A stretch of DNA of 64,000 nt from Marinobacter daqiaonensis (GTDB taxonomy: Bacteria; Pseudomonadota; Gammaproteobacteria; Pseudomonadales; Oleiphilaceae): positions 310,001-374,000 of the forward strand of contig NZ_FOYW01000002.1 in assembly GCF_900115285.1 (NCBI RefSeq). Reading direction: 5' to 3'. This document shows positions 46,799 through 55,423 of the stretch, piece after piece. Each line of letters opens with the position of its first letter. Position 1 is the first letter of the stretch. The notes beneath the pieces were generated by a model. That model searched no databases and was not told the DNA's origin. It worked only from the letters and a program-made list of their open reading frames with translations. Both the position numbers and the translations under genes were made by a program.

Positions 46799-48070
46799 TT
46801 ACTCGCCCCGGCGGTAGGGGTTCTGGTTGTAGGCTTTTACCTCGGCCCGCGCCACTACATTGTGGTGCACCTCATCAGGACCATCCGCCAGGCGAAGGGT
46901 GCGCTGCTTGGTGTACATGTCCGGCAGCGGTGACCACTGGCTGACGCCGGTAGCGCCGTGAATCTGAATCGCCTCGTCAATGATCTTGCAGACCTTCTCC
47001 GGAACCATGGCCTTGGCCAGGGAGACCCAGACCCGGGCTTCCTTGTTACCCAGAACGTCCATGGCCTTGGCGGCTTTGAGAACGATCATCCGCATGGCCT
47101 CGATCTCGATCCGGGCGCGGGAGATGGTCTCCATGTTCTTTCCCAGGTCCAGGATCGGACGACCGAAGGCTTCACGGCTCTGGCCGCGTTCGATCATGAG
47201 GTCCAGTGCCTTCTCGGCAGCGCCGATGGAGCGCATGCAGTGATGGATACGGCCCGGTCCCAGGCGCAACTGGGAGATTTCAAAACCACGGCCTTCGCCC
47301 CAGAGAATGTTCTCCTTCGGGACCCGAACATTTTCCAGCGTGATGTGCATGTGACCGTGGGGAGCGTCATCGTGACCAAAGACCTTCATGGGGCCGAGCA
47401 CGGTGAGTCCCGGCGCATCCATGGGTACGAGAATCTGGGACTGCTGGCGGAAGGGTTCCGCGTCGGGACTGGTTTTCACCATGCAGATCATGATCTTGCA
47501 GCGGGGGTCGCCGGCGCCTGAAATGTAGTACTTTTCGCCGTTGATAACCCACTCGTCGCCTTCGAGGACCGCACTGGTTTCGATGTTACGGGCGTCGGAC
47601 GAGGCCACGTGGGGTTCGGTCATACCGAAACAGGAGCGGATCTCGCCGTTCAACAGGGGCTTGAGCCATTTTTCCTTCTGTTCCGGGGTGCCAACCCGCT
47701 CAAGTACCTCCATGTTGCCGGTATCCGGCGCGGAGCAGTTCAGGGTCTCGGAAGCCAGTGGGTTCTTGCCAAGCTCGACTGCGAGGTAGGCATAGTCGAG
47801 GTTGGACAGGCCTTCGCCGGTTTCGGCATTGGGCAGGAAGAAGTTCCACAGGCCGGCCTCCTTGGCTTTCTGCTTGGCGCCTTCCAGCAGTTCCAATTGG
47901 CCCGGGGCATAGCTGAAACGGTCGGCGCGACCTTCACCCAGCCGCTCGAATTCTTCAAGGATAGGGTCAACGTTGTCTCGAATGTGCTTCTTGACTGCAT
48001 CCAGCAACGGACGGGATTTCTCTGACATGGCCAGGTTGTTCATTTCAGCGGGTGTGGTTGTGCTGTCCAA
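46799..48070 (-). CDS. Acyl-CoA dehydrogenase family protein
   Basis: A 423-residue flavoprotein of the ACAD10/11-like group. It has FAD and substrate blocks CFGMTEPHVASSDARNIET and INGEKYYISGAGDPRCKIMICMVKT. The FAD/dimer region is GRGFEISQLRLGPGRIHHCMRSIGAAEKALDLMIERGQSREAFGRPI, and IHGATGVSQWSPLPDMYTKQRTLRLADGPDEVHH is near the end. It introduces the double bond into acyl-CoA. The start is TTG at 48070 with a strong AAGGAGA seven bases upstream. It lies 80 bases downstream of the acyl-CoA synthetase gene on the same strand and probably uses that enzyme's product. Confidence 0.94.
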   Translation of the reverse strand: MDSTTTPAEMNNLAMSEKSRPLLDAVKKHIRDNVDPILEEFERLGEGRADRFSYAPGQLELLEGAKQKAKEAGLWNFFLPNAETGEGLSNLDYAYLAVELGKNPLASETLNCSAPDTGNMEVLERVGTPEQKEKWLKPLLNGEIRSCFGMTEPHVASSDARNIETSAVLEGDEWVINGEKYYISGAGDPRCKIMICMVKTSPDAEPFRQQSQILVPMDAPGLTVLGPMKVFGHDDAPHGHMHITLENVRVPKENILWGEGRGFEISQLRLGPGRIHHCMRSIGAAEKALDLMIERGQSREAFGRPILDLGKNMETISRARIEIEAMRMIVLKAAKAMDVLGNKEARVWVSLAKAMVPEKVCKIIDEAIQIHGATGVSQWSPLPDMYTKQRTLRLADGPDEVHHNVVARAEVKAYNQNPYRRGE

Positions 48071-48150
48071 CGTGGATCTCCTTCGGGGTTGATGAGTCCT
48101 GATGACTCGTTTTCTTCTTGATTGTTACCGGCCTGCGCCGGTTTGCGAAT

Positions 48151-49887
48151 TCAGGCCTGGTGCCGGTTCTGGTAGCGGCGCTGGAGAGCCTTGCGATCCA
48201 GCTTGTCGGTACCGCCCCGGGGCAGGGGTTTGTCCCATAGCCAGACGTATTCCGGGAGCTTGAACGGCGCCAGACGCTGGCCCAGGAACGCGCGAATGCC
48301 ATCGCGGTCGATATCGGCACCTTCCCGCAGGTAAACCGCCGCACCGACGGCCTCACCCAGACGCTCGTCCGGAAGCGGAAAGACACAGGCTTCGGCGATC
48401 GCCGGGTGCTGATGGAGGGCACCCTCCACCTCAAGGCAGGAGATGTTCTCACCGCCACGGATGATGATGCTCTTTTTCCGGTCAACAATGTAGATCAGGC
48501 CGTCGGCATCCACGCGGGCGAGGTCGCCGGTGTGAAGCCAGCCGTTTACGAGGGTGGCCCGGGTCTCCTCCGGCAGGTTGAGATACTCCCGCATGTTGGA
48601 CGGGCTCTTGATGGTCAGCTCGCCCACTTCTCCCTGGGGCACTTCCTGTCCGGCCTCGTCCACAATGCGCATCTCCTGCAATGGAGGTGTCAGCCGTCCC
48701 GCGGCATCGGGGTTTTCCAGGTAGTCCGGCCCGGCCAGGAGAATGCCCAGTGAGTTGGTTTCCGTCATCCCCCAGCCGGTGGCCACACTGGCGCCTGGAA
48801 ATTGCTTTGCGATTTGCTCTACCTGGGCGGCGGGGCGCTTGGCGCCGCCCGCCCCAATGGATTCCAGGGACTCCAGGGTCGCGCCCCGGCTGCTGGCGGC
48901 TGCCATCAGCTCAGCCGATTGGGTGGGTACGCCCACGAACCGCTGGATCGCCTCACGCTGAATGATGTCGACCGCCCCCTCCGGATTCCACTTGTACATC
49001 AGCACCAGCTTGGCGCCGAGGGAAACCCCCTGGAGAAACATCGCGTGCAGCGCGGTGACGTGGAACAGGGGCGTGACGATCAGCGCTGAGGGACTTTCGG
49101 AGACAGCAGCAGCTGTTTCGGGGTCCATAAGGGAGAGCAGTTCCTTGCCCATTCGCCAGGAGTGAATTGTCGAAATCGCACCACGGTGGGTGAGCACCAC
49201 GCCCTTGGGGCGGCCCGAGGAGCCGGAGGAATACATCACCGCGAAGTCGTCGTCCGCGGCGATCGGCACCTCCGGCCAGTGACTATCAGTGGAGCCGCAC
49301 AGCAATTCTCGGTAGGTGATCTGCCCCACGGCATCCCGCACGCCAATCAATGGCAGGGCATGCTCAGCGGTGAAGGTGTGCAATGCCTCGTGGCGTGGGC
49401 CGTCGGCAAACACCACCCGCACCTCGCTGTCGCGAAGAGCGAAGACCAGTTCCTCCTCGGACCACCAGGCATTGAGCGGAACAACCACGGCTCCCACCGA
49501 GACAATGGCCATGACCAGTATCGGCATTTCCGGGAAGTTGCGCATGGCGAGGGCAACCCGGTCGCCGGGCTGAATACCCAGGTCCTTGGTCAGGGCATGG
49601 GCCATGCGGTTCACTTCTGAAGCAAAACCTGCATAGTCCCAGCGCTCGCTTTCATAAACCAGCAGCTCGTGGTCGGAATAGGCCGATACAGCCTCCCGGA
49701 GAAGTTGGCGGAGATTGCCCGGGGCGTTCACGAACACGCGATGGGGAATATCCCGAATGGTGGTCTCTTCCACAGCGAAAAGCGGATTGGTCGACGTGAC
49801 GTGAGCGATGGCTTCGTCCCGCGTCATCACCGTGGCGGGGCCGCTGGCCCGATCCAGGGATATGGAAGCATCCGGTGGCACTGTCAT
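48151..49887 (-). CDS. AMP-dependent acyl-CoA synthetase/ligase
   Basis: A 578-residue ANL-superfamily enzyme. The AMP/phosphate loop is FAVMYSSGSSGRPKGVVLTHRGA near residue 208. VATGWGMTETNSLG is the A5 motif, GWLHTGDLARVDADGLIYIVDRKKSIIIRGGENISCLEVE the A7-A8 hinge, and PLPRGGTDKLDRKAL the catalytic-Lys region. It activates a carboxylic acid to its CoA thioester. The upstream gap to the divergent TRAP binding protein holds two palindromic operators. Together with the acyl-CoA dehydrogenase and transporter it forms an uptake-and-activation unit. The chain length of the substrate is unknown. Confidence 0.94.
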   Translation of the reverse strand: MTVPPDASISLDRASGPATVMTRDEAIAHVTSTNPLFAVEETTIRDIPHRVFVNAPGNLRQLLREAVSAYSDHELLVYESERWDYAGFASEVNRMAHALTKDLGIQPGDRVALAMRNFPEMPILVMAIVSVGAVVVPLNAWWSEEELVFALRDSEVRVVFADGPRHEALHTFTAEHALPLIGVRDAVGQITYRELLCGSTDSHWPEVPIAADDDFAVMYSSGSSGRPKGVVLTHRGAISTIHSWRMGKELLSLMDPETAAAVSESPSALIVTPLFHVTALHAMFLQGVSLGAKLVLMYKWNPEGAVDIIQREAIQRFVGVPTQSAELMAAASSRGATLESLESIGAGGAKRPAAQVEQIAKQFPGASVATGWGMTETNSLGILLAGPDYLENPDAAGRLTPPLQEMRIVDEAGQEVPQGEVGELTIKSPSNMREYLNLPEETRATLVNGWLHTGDLARVDADGLIYIVDRKKSIIIRGGENISCLEVEGALHQHPAIAEACVFPLPDERLGEAVGAAVYLREGADIDRDGIRAFLGQRLAPFKLPEYVWLWDKPLPRGGTDKLDRKALQRRYQNRHQA

Positions 49888-49924
49888 TTTGGAGGTCCCG
49901 ACGTTGTGGGTCGTTCTTATTTTT

Positions 49925-49940
49925 CCTGACGCTTGTCAGG
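49925..49940. promoter_or_regulatory. Operator 1: CTGAC-N4-GTCAG palindrome before the acyl-CoA synthetase gene
   Basis: CCTGACGCTTGTCAGG has perfect 6-base arms. It lies 37 bases upstream of the acyl-CoA synthetase start, over the transcription start predicted from TTGACA on the minus strand at 49968-49973. The same motif recurs at 50035 and 54153. Confidence 0.82.
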
Positions 49941-50034
49941 TAACGCTAAGTCTAGCACTATCCTTCTGTCAAGCGTGGTGAAAAAACGTCCTTCCGGTGC
50001 ATTCAGTATTGACCGGATTTTTGCATTGTTTTAG

Positions 50035-50050
50035 CCTGACGTTTGTCAGG
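50035..50050. promoter_or_regulatory. Operator 2: CTGAC-N4-GTCAG palindrome before the TAXI-TRAP genes
   Basis: CCTGACGTTTGTCAGG has the same arms as operator 1 and differs from it at one base of the spacer. It lies 70 bases before the binding-protein start, about 20 bases after a TTGACC (50009-50014) that could be the -35, so a bound protein would cover the start of transcription. Confidence 0.82.
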
Positions 50051-50120
50051 AAAGAGGTTCGTCGCAGAAAATGGCGATGGGCCACATAGCGATAAGAACA
50101 ATACCCAACGGAGACACACC

Positions 50121-51314
50121 ATGACTATCTTCAGGACCCCCCGCTCCCTGTTGTCGGTAGCGACAGCGCTTGCCATTGGCGTTTCCGCCGGTGTTGCCCA
50201 AGCCCAGGAATACGATCTGCCGCGACTGCTGGTCATCGGCACCCCCGGAACGTCCAGCGGCAGCTTTGCCTCCACCAACGGCTGGGCGCCGGTGTTGCAG
50301 AAGCAGACCGGAACCGTGGCCCGAATCGTGCCGGAAGACAGCGAGACCCAGCGCTACCGTCGTCTGACAGAGCGCAGGGATATCAACATGAGTTCGGTTT
50401 CCACCGCCGAGATGCGTTTCCAGACTGAAGGCATCGGCGCCTACGCCGGGGCCCAACCTGTTGCCCAGCGGATTGTCTGGCATCACAACGACACGCCCTG
50501 GGGATTCGTGGTGTCTGGCGATTCCGACATCGAAACCATGGACGACCTCAAGAAGGGCGGAGTCCGTGTCGCTCAGGGGGCGTTCTCACCGCCCATGACC
50601 ACGGCGGTCAAGGAGGCTCTGCCGGCATACCTCGGCCTGTCAGACAAAGAAACCGATGAATTGCTGGATTTTGTGCCGGCAAGCAGCTATGTGGAGAACT
50701 GTCGCTCAGTAGTGGAAGGCAAGGCAGACGTGGCCTACTGCGCTCCCATCAGCTCTGTTCTCTCTGAGATGGAAGGGGCGCCGGGCGGCATTCGCTGGCT
50801 GAACATGGACCTGGATAACAAGGAAGCCTGGGACCGGTTCCTTGAGCATCGCCCAATGGTTGTTCCCACCACCATCAGTATGGGGGTATCCACCGCCAAG
50901 GGTGTCGACGGTCTGGCCTCTAACTTCGTCTATTCCGTGCCCGTGGACGCCGATGACGACTTTGCCTACAGCATGGCCAAGTGGTTCCACAAGGCTCACG
51001 AAGACTACAAGAGCACCCACCCACTGGCGACCCGCATGTCGGAAGAGATATTCCGCGACTACCTGGACCGCTCCCCGCTTCCTATTCATGCGGGCACGAT
51101 TCGCTACCTGCAGGAAGCCGGTGTGTGGACCGAGGAGGACGACACCTGGAACAATGATGCCATTGCCAAGATGGACCGTTGGATCACCGCCCGTAAAGCT
51201 GCCCTCGAGGAGGCCCGGGAGAAGCGTGTAGAAGCCAGCCATAACAACGAGGAGTTCATGGCGATCTTCAACAAGCATACCGAAGGCCTGGAAAGCTTCC
51301 GCTCGCGGCTGTAA
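50121..51314 (+). CDS. TAXI-type TRAP transporter substrate-binding protein (second system)
   Basis: A 397-residue periplasmic protein with a signal peptide (LLSVATALAIGVSAGVAQA, cleavage before QEYDLP). The mature start LPRLLVIGTPGTSSGSFASTNGWAPVLQKQTG is the TAXI pattern. Next come RRLTERRDINMSSVSTAEM and GDSDIETMDDLKKGGVRVAQGAFSPPMTTAV. The C-terminal 90 residues are longer than in the first system and helical. CGGAG precedes ATG 50121; the frame extends upstream through the operator without a start that fits. Its divergent neighbour makes acyl-CoA, so the ligand is probably a carboxylate that is then activated. Confidence 0.92.
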   Translation: MTIFRTPRSLLSVATALAIGVSAGVAQAQEYDLPRLLVIGTPGTSSGSFASTNGWAPVLQKQTGTVARIVPEDSETQRYRRLTERRDINMSSVSTAEMRFQTEGIGAYAGAQPVAQRIVWHHNDTPWGFVVSGDSDIETMDDLKKGGVRVAQGAFSPPMTTAVKEALPAYLGLSDKETDELLDFVPASSYVENCRSVVEGKADVAYCAPISSVLSEMEGAPGGIRWLNMDLDNKEAWDRFLEHRPMVVPTTISMGVSTAKGVDGLASNFVYSVPVDADDDFAYSMAKWFHKAHEDYKSTHPLATRMSEEIFRDYLDRSPLPIHAGTIRYLQEAGVWTEEDDTWNNDAIAKMDRWITARKAALEEAREKRVEASHNNEEFMAIFNKHTEGLESFRSRL

Positions 51315-51412
51315 GACTGTACGAACGTTCCGTCCGGGCAGGCTCCCCGCCGCCCGGACGACACGGCCAGCCTGTCTGAACCCGCCCCCCCAACTTTTGA
51401 TCAGACACCCCT

Positions 51413-53344
51413 ATGAATGAGACACCCGTTACCTCACCCAATGACGTTTCGGCCGCGGGCTCGGAAGTGACCCGGCTGGGAGGTCTTTTTTCATGGCAGA
51501 GCATTGTTTTCGTGACCCTCAGTATCTGCGGGTTGCTGGCAGGGCTTGCCTATATTTTCGGGTTCACCTGGCAGGGTGAACGACTTCTGGAAGGCGAGTA
51601 CTACTGGGCCTTCATCGGTTTCTTTGCTGCCGCGGCGTTCATTGCGTTGCCGGCCCGCGCCGGACAGAAGACGGTTCCCTTTTACGACGTGATCGCGGCA
51701 GTGATTATTCTGGCGATCAGCTTCTATTTTGCCTCCAACGCCTGGGACATGGTCCAGGCCGGATGGAGCAACCTGTATCTGGGTATTGTGGTCTGGCTGT
51801 TGATGATGGAACTGGCCCGTCGCAGCGGCGGTATTCCTTTCCTGCTCGTGGTGGTGGTGCTTGGCATGTATCCGCTGGTGGCGGATTACTTTCCGGGCCT
51901 GCTGATGGGAATCCCCTATCAGTTCGAGTACATGATAGAGGCCCACGTGTTCCGGGCGGAAGGCATGATGGGGATCACCACCAAGATCGTGGCCGAGATC
52001 GTACTGGGCTTCCTGGTGTTTGCCGGTATTCTGCTGGCCACCGGTGCCGGCAATTTCTTCATTGACCTGGCCAATGCCGGCTTTGGACGCTACCGGGGTG
52101 GACCCGCCAAGGTGGCCGTTGTAGCCAGTGGCTTCATGGGCAGTCTGTCCGGATCCATTTTTTCCAACATTGCCGGCACCGGTTCCATTACCATCCCCAC
52201 CATGAAAAAAGTGGGTTATCCAGCTCACTATGCCGGTGCCATCGAGGCCTGTGCTTCCACCGGGGGCGTTGTCATGCCGCCGGTAATGGGGGCTATTGCC
52301 TTTGTCATGGCCATCACCATCGGCGTGGATTATGCGACAGTGATGATCGCCGCGATTCTGCCATCGCTGCTGTTCTATTTCGGTCTGATGCTTCAGGTGG
52401 ATGCCTACGCGGCACGGACCGGTCTCAAGGGCATGCCACAGGAAGATTTGCCGTCCACCCGCAAGGTATTGCTGAAAGGCTGGCCGTTTCTTTCGGTGAT
52501 GGTGTTCCTGATCTGGGGGCTGCTGTATATGCGCTGGGAATACTATACCCCCTGGTACGCCTGTCTGCTGATGATCGCTCTGTCATTCCTTCAGCGTGAC
52601 ACCCGCATGACGCCCAAACGGTTCTACGGAGCAATTCGGCAGATCGGTGTCCTGGTAACCCAGACCGCCGCCATCATTCTGCCCATTGCCTTCGTGGTGA
52701 GTGCCCTGACCATTACCGGTGTCACCGGCTCGCTTACCTCCGGCCTGGTTGCGCTCGGCGGGGGCAACATCTATCTGATCATTTTCTTCGGCATCCTGGC
52801 CTGCTTCATTATGGGCATGGCAGGTCTCGCCATCGTTGCTTACATTTTCCTTGCGGTGACCCTGGCCCCGGCCATCATCGAGGTGGGAGGACTCAACACC
52901 ATTGCCGTGCACTTCTTTATCGTGTACTACGCAATGTTGTCGGTGATCACCCCGCCGGTCGGCGCCGCGGCCTTCCTGGCGGGTACCATTGCCGGTGCCA
53001 AGCCCATGAAGACATCCTTCACCGCCATGCGACTGGGCATCGTGATCTATTTCATTCCGCTGTTCTTCCTGTTCCAGCCTGCGCTTGTGCTACAGGGGGA
53101 TCTGACGCCGCTGCTTTACGTCCTCCCATCCATAATCATCGGTATCATGCTGATCTCGGGTGGGCTTGAAGGCTATCTGCTGGGTGCGGGGAATGTACGC
53201 CGGGCCTTGCGATTACCGTTGGTGGCAGTCGGCTTTGCCTTCAGTTTCCCCGGCTTCTGGACGACCATTGTGGGTGGGGTGCTGTCGGTGATCCTGGTGG
53301 CGATCATCTGGCGCCAGAACCGGAGAACGCCGGCTCTGGCCTAG
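51413..53344 (+). CDS. TRAP transporter fused permease (second system)
   Basis: A 643-residue, highly hydrophobic protein. It has the DctQ-like small domain at the N-terminus and DctM-like domain signatures YRGGPAKVAVVASGFMGSLSGSIFSNIAGTGSITIPTMKKVGY and CASTGGVVMPPVMGAIAFVMA. The second half has GMAGLAIVAYIFLAVTLAPAIIEVGGLN and VITPPVGAAAFLAGTIAGAKPMKTSF. It lacks the soluble DUF3394-like tail of the first system. It follows its binding protein by 98 bases. It ends at a strong hairpin shared with the convergent TetR gene. Confidence 0.93.
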   Translation: MNETPVTSPNDVSAAGSEVTRLGGLFSWQSIVFVTLSICGLLAGLAYIFGFTWQGERLLEGEYYWAFIGFFAAAAFIALPARAGQKTVPFYDVIAAVIILAISFYFASNAWDMVQAGWSNLYLGIVVWLLMMELARRSGGIPFLLVVVVLGMYPLVADYFPGLLMGIPYQFEYMIEAHVFRAEGMMGITTKIVAEIVLGFLVFAGILLATGAGNFFIDLANAGFGRYRGGPAKVAVVASGFMGSLSGSIFSNIAGTGSITIPTMKKVGYPAHYAGAIEACASTGGVVMPPVMGAIAFVMAITIGVDYATVMIAAILPSLLFYFGLMLQVDAYAARTGLKGMPQEDLPSTRKVLLKGWPFLSVMVFLIWGLLYMRWEYYTPWYACLLMIALSFLQRDTRMTPKRFYGAIRQIGVLVTQTAAIILPIAFVVSALTITGVTGSLTSGLVALGGGNIYLIIFFGILACFIMGMAGLAIVAYIFLAVTLAPAIIEVGGLNTIAVHFFIVYYAMLSVITPPVGAAAFLAGTIAGAKPMKTSFTAMRLGIVIYFIPLFFLFQPALVLQGDLTPLLYVLPSIIIGIMLISGGLEGYLLGAGNVRRALRLPLVAVGFAFSFPGFWTTIVGGVLSVILVAIIWRQNRRTPALA

Positions 53345-53369
53345 TGCCCCGGACGGCGCACTGGTAACT

Positions 53370-53406
53370 GCGCACATGCCGGACTGCAGAAGTCCGGCAT
53401 GTGCGC
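53370..53406. repeat. 16-bp perfect hairpin between convergent permease and TetR genes
   Basis: GCGCACATGCCGGACT (53370-53385) pairs exactly with 53391-53406 around a 5-base loop. There is no T-run on either side, so it is a 3'-end stabiliser or weak bidirectional terminator rather than a classical one. Confidence 0.7.
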
Positions 53407-53434
53407 TCATCTGGTGATACCGGGATATCAGGGG

Positions 53435-54124
53435 TCAATCGTTTGGTTCGGAAGAGGGTGTATTGGCAAGGTGCTCAACCATGGCATTAACGCCCGCCGC
53501 GACGGTATCCGCAATCAGCTGACTGTCCAGGTCCTGGTGAAGCCAGTCGCGCATTGGGCCAAAACCCGCGAGGTAGATGATCAGATTGGCGATCACGTCT
53601 GTTCTGGGATCGTCCTCAGGCAGGCGGGTGTAGTCCCGGAGCCGGGCGGCCAGTTCACCGATAACCATCTCGTCCCGCGCCCGCATGGCCTTGCGGTCCT
53701 CCTTCTGGAGGTGCGGTACGACCCGGTAGGCAAGCAGTGTGCCTTTACGTTTCTTGGTCCAGGACTCCTTCAGATACAGGGCGACGTTTTCCTCAAAGGA
53801 CTCGTCGTTTTCGTCGAGAACTTCATGGAGGTTGGGTGCTCCAGAGCGGAACCAGAGCTTGTTCAGGAGGCGGCGAAGGATATCGTTCTTATTGGCGATG
53901 TAGTCGTAAATGCTCGCCTGGTTGACGCCAGAGCGGGCACAAATGTCACGTATGGTGGTGGAGGCGAAGCCTTTTTGCAGAAATAGCTCAAGGGCCGCCT
54001 CGCAGATCTGATCGCGCCTTTGTTCAACGAGAGAGGCATTCTGAATACCGCTGACGCTCGCCTCAGCCAGTCCTGTGGTCTGACCGGACGTTGTGGTGGC
54101 GGGACCGGAATTGTTGTTTTTCAT
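53435..54124 (-). CDS. TetR family transcriptional regulator of the uptake/acyl-CoA regulon
   Basis: A 229-residue repressor. The helix-turn-helix is typical (RRDQICEAALELFLQKGFASTTIRDICARSGVNQASIYDYIANKNDILRRLL, residues about 37-90). The C-terminal ligand domain has the pattern seen in regulators of fatty-acid or acyl-CoA genes. I take ATG 54124, with AGGTG six bases before it; a GTG five codons upstream overlaps that site. A palindrome of the CTGAC-N4-GTCAG type lies 29 bases before the start and matches the two operators at 49925 and 50035. It therefore probably represses itself, the TRAP genes and the acyl-CoA genes until its ligand, perhaps the CoA ester, binds. Confidence 0.92.
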   Translation of the reverse strand: MKNNNSGPATTTSGQTTGLAEASVSGIQNASLVEQRRDQICEAALELFLQKGFASTTIRDICARSGVNQASIYDYIANKNDILRRLLNKLWFRSGAPNLHEVLDENDESFEENVALYLKESWTKKRKGTLLAYRVVPHLQKEDRKAMRARDEMVIGELAARLRDYTRLPEDDPRTDVIANLIIYLAGFGPMRDWLHQDLDSQLIADTVAAGVNAMVEHLANTPSSEPND

Positions 54125-54152
54125 TGGGTCACCTATCACTGGGATGTCAAAG

Positions 54153-54166
54153 CTGACAATTGTCAG
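54153..54166. promoter_or_regulatory. Operator 3: CTGAC-N4-GTCAG palindrome before the TetR gene
   Basis: CTGACAATTGTCAG is a perfect 14-base palindrome 29 bases before the TetR start codon. Its outer arms equal those of the sites at 49925 and 50035. Confidence 0.85.
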
Positions 54167-54307
54167 TTTACCATAGAGAAAGGCGACATGATGAATTATG
54201 GCGATGAAAGCCCGGTTTTAAAGTTGCTTATTGGCGCCCTACCTGCAAACCTATCCATTAGGAATAGTCCGGTGTTGCCACAATAACAAACAATTCGAAG
54301 GGTTATT

Positions 54308-55423
54308 TTGTCCATGTCGCTGTTAGCCAGTGCCTCCGCCAGCCGGTCCCTCGGTCGTAGTCTTAGCTTGCTGATAATGATTTTGCTGGTGCTTGCCGCT
54401 GTGATCTGGGGTGGGCGCTGGCTCCACTACCGGTTGACCCATGTTCACGTCATTGATGCCCGTATCAAGGCCGACATGATTTCCGTGGCGGCCCGCGTGC
54501 CTGGCCGCATCGAGGCCATAACTTCTGAGGAGGGCGCAAGGCCGGTACCCGGGCAGGTGTTGTTGAGCCTCGACGCTTCCCGCAAGGAGCAGGATCTGGG
54601 CGTACTGCAGGCCGCTGAGCAGAAGCTGCAAAAAGATGTGGTCCGCAAGGAGGCCGAGCTGGCCATGGCCAGGGCACTGGATGAAAGCCGGGAGACCATC
54701 GCAAGACGGGCTCTGGCCACCGCCGAGGCGGATGTGGAGCAGCGCCGCCTGGCCCTTGAGAAGGCGAGGTCTGACCTTCAGCGCCTGCAGGGAATGGCCA
54801 GGGACAACATGGTCTCGGCCCAGCAATTGGCGGATGTCCAGTACCGGGTGGACAACGCCCTGAATGGGCTGCGCCGGACCAGGGCGGAGCTTGCGACTGC
54901 GGAAGCGGCAATCGTGGAAGCCAGAGCCCGCTCCCTGAATCAGCAGGTGCTGGAGGCCGAGCTGGAATCCATGCAGGCCGAACTGACCGGTATCCGGGCC
55001 AGCCAGCGGCGGATCGAACTGGATATCGAGGATCACGAGGTGAGCAGCCCGGTCCACGGTGTGGTGGCGAAGATTTTTGTCGAGACAGGGGAAGTAGTCC
55101 AGGCCGGGCAGAACCTGATGCTGGTCTATCGCCCGGACCGGGTCTGGGTTGAAGCCAACATCAAGGAGACCTCGTTGGGGCGGGTGGCTGCAGGGCAGCC
55201 CGTGGAGATCCGTGTCGATGCCTATCCGGGCGAGACTTTCGAGGGCAGGGTGGAGCGGGTCGGTGTGGCCGCCACCAGCGAGTTTTCCCTGTTGCCAAGC
55301 CCCAACCCGAGCGGAAACTTCACCAAGACAACCCAGCGGGTTCCGGTAAGGATCCTGTTCGATGCGCCGGACGGCCGCCTGCATCCCGGCCTGATGGTCG
55401 AGGCCGGTATCGATGTCCGGTAG
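54308..55423 (+). CDS. HlyD/EmrA-type membrane fusion protein
   Basis: A 371-residue adaptor with one N-terminal membrane segment (LSLLIMILLVLAAVIWGGRWL, residues about 19-39) typical of EmrA. It has a lipoyl half-motif (VAARVPGRIEAITSEEGARPVPGQVLLSLD) and a long coiled-coil hairpin. The second lipoyl half reads DIEDHEVSSPVHGVVAKIFVETGEVVQAGQNLMLVYRPDRVWVEANIKETSL. The TTG at 54308 has GAAGGG at ideal spacing; ATG 54314 is the alternative. The MFS permease gene overlaps its last 11 bases, so the two are a coupled EmrAB-like pair for drug or metabolite export. Confidence 0.9.
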   Translation: MSMSLLASASASRSLGRSLSLLIMILLVLAAVIWGGRWLHYRLTHVHVIDARIKADMISVAARVPGRIEAITSEEGARPVPGQVLLSLDASRKEQDLGVLQAAEQKLQKDVVRKEAELAMARALDESRETIARRALATAEADVEQRRLALEKARSDLQRLQGMARDNMVSAQQLADVQYRVDNALNGLRRTRAELATAEAAIVEARARSLNQQVLEAELESMQAELTGIRASQRRIELDIEDHEVSSPVHGVVAKIFVETGEVVQAGQNLMLVYRPDRVWVEANIKETSLGRVAAGQPVEIRVDAYPGETFEGRVERVGVAATSEFSLLPSPNPSGNFTKTTQRVPVRILFDAPDGRLHPGLMVEAGIDVR

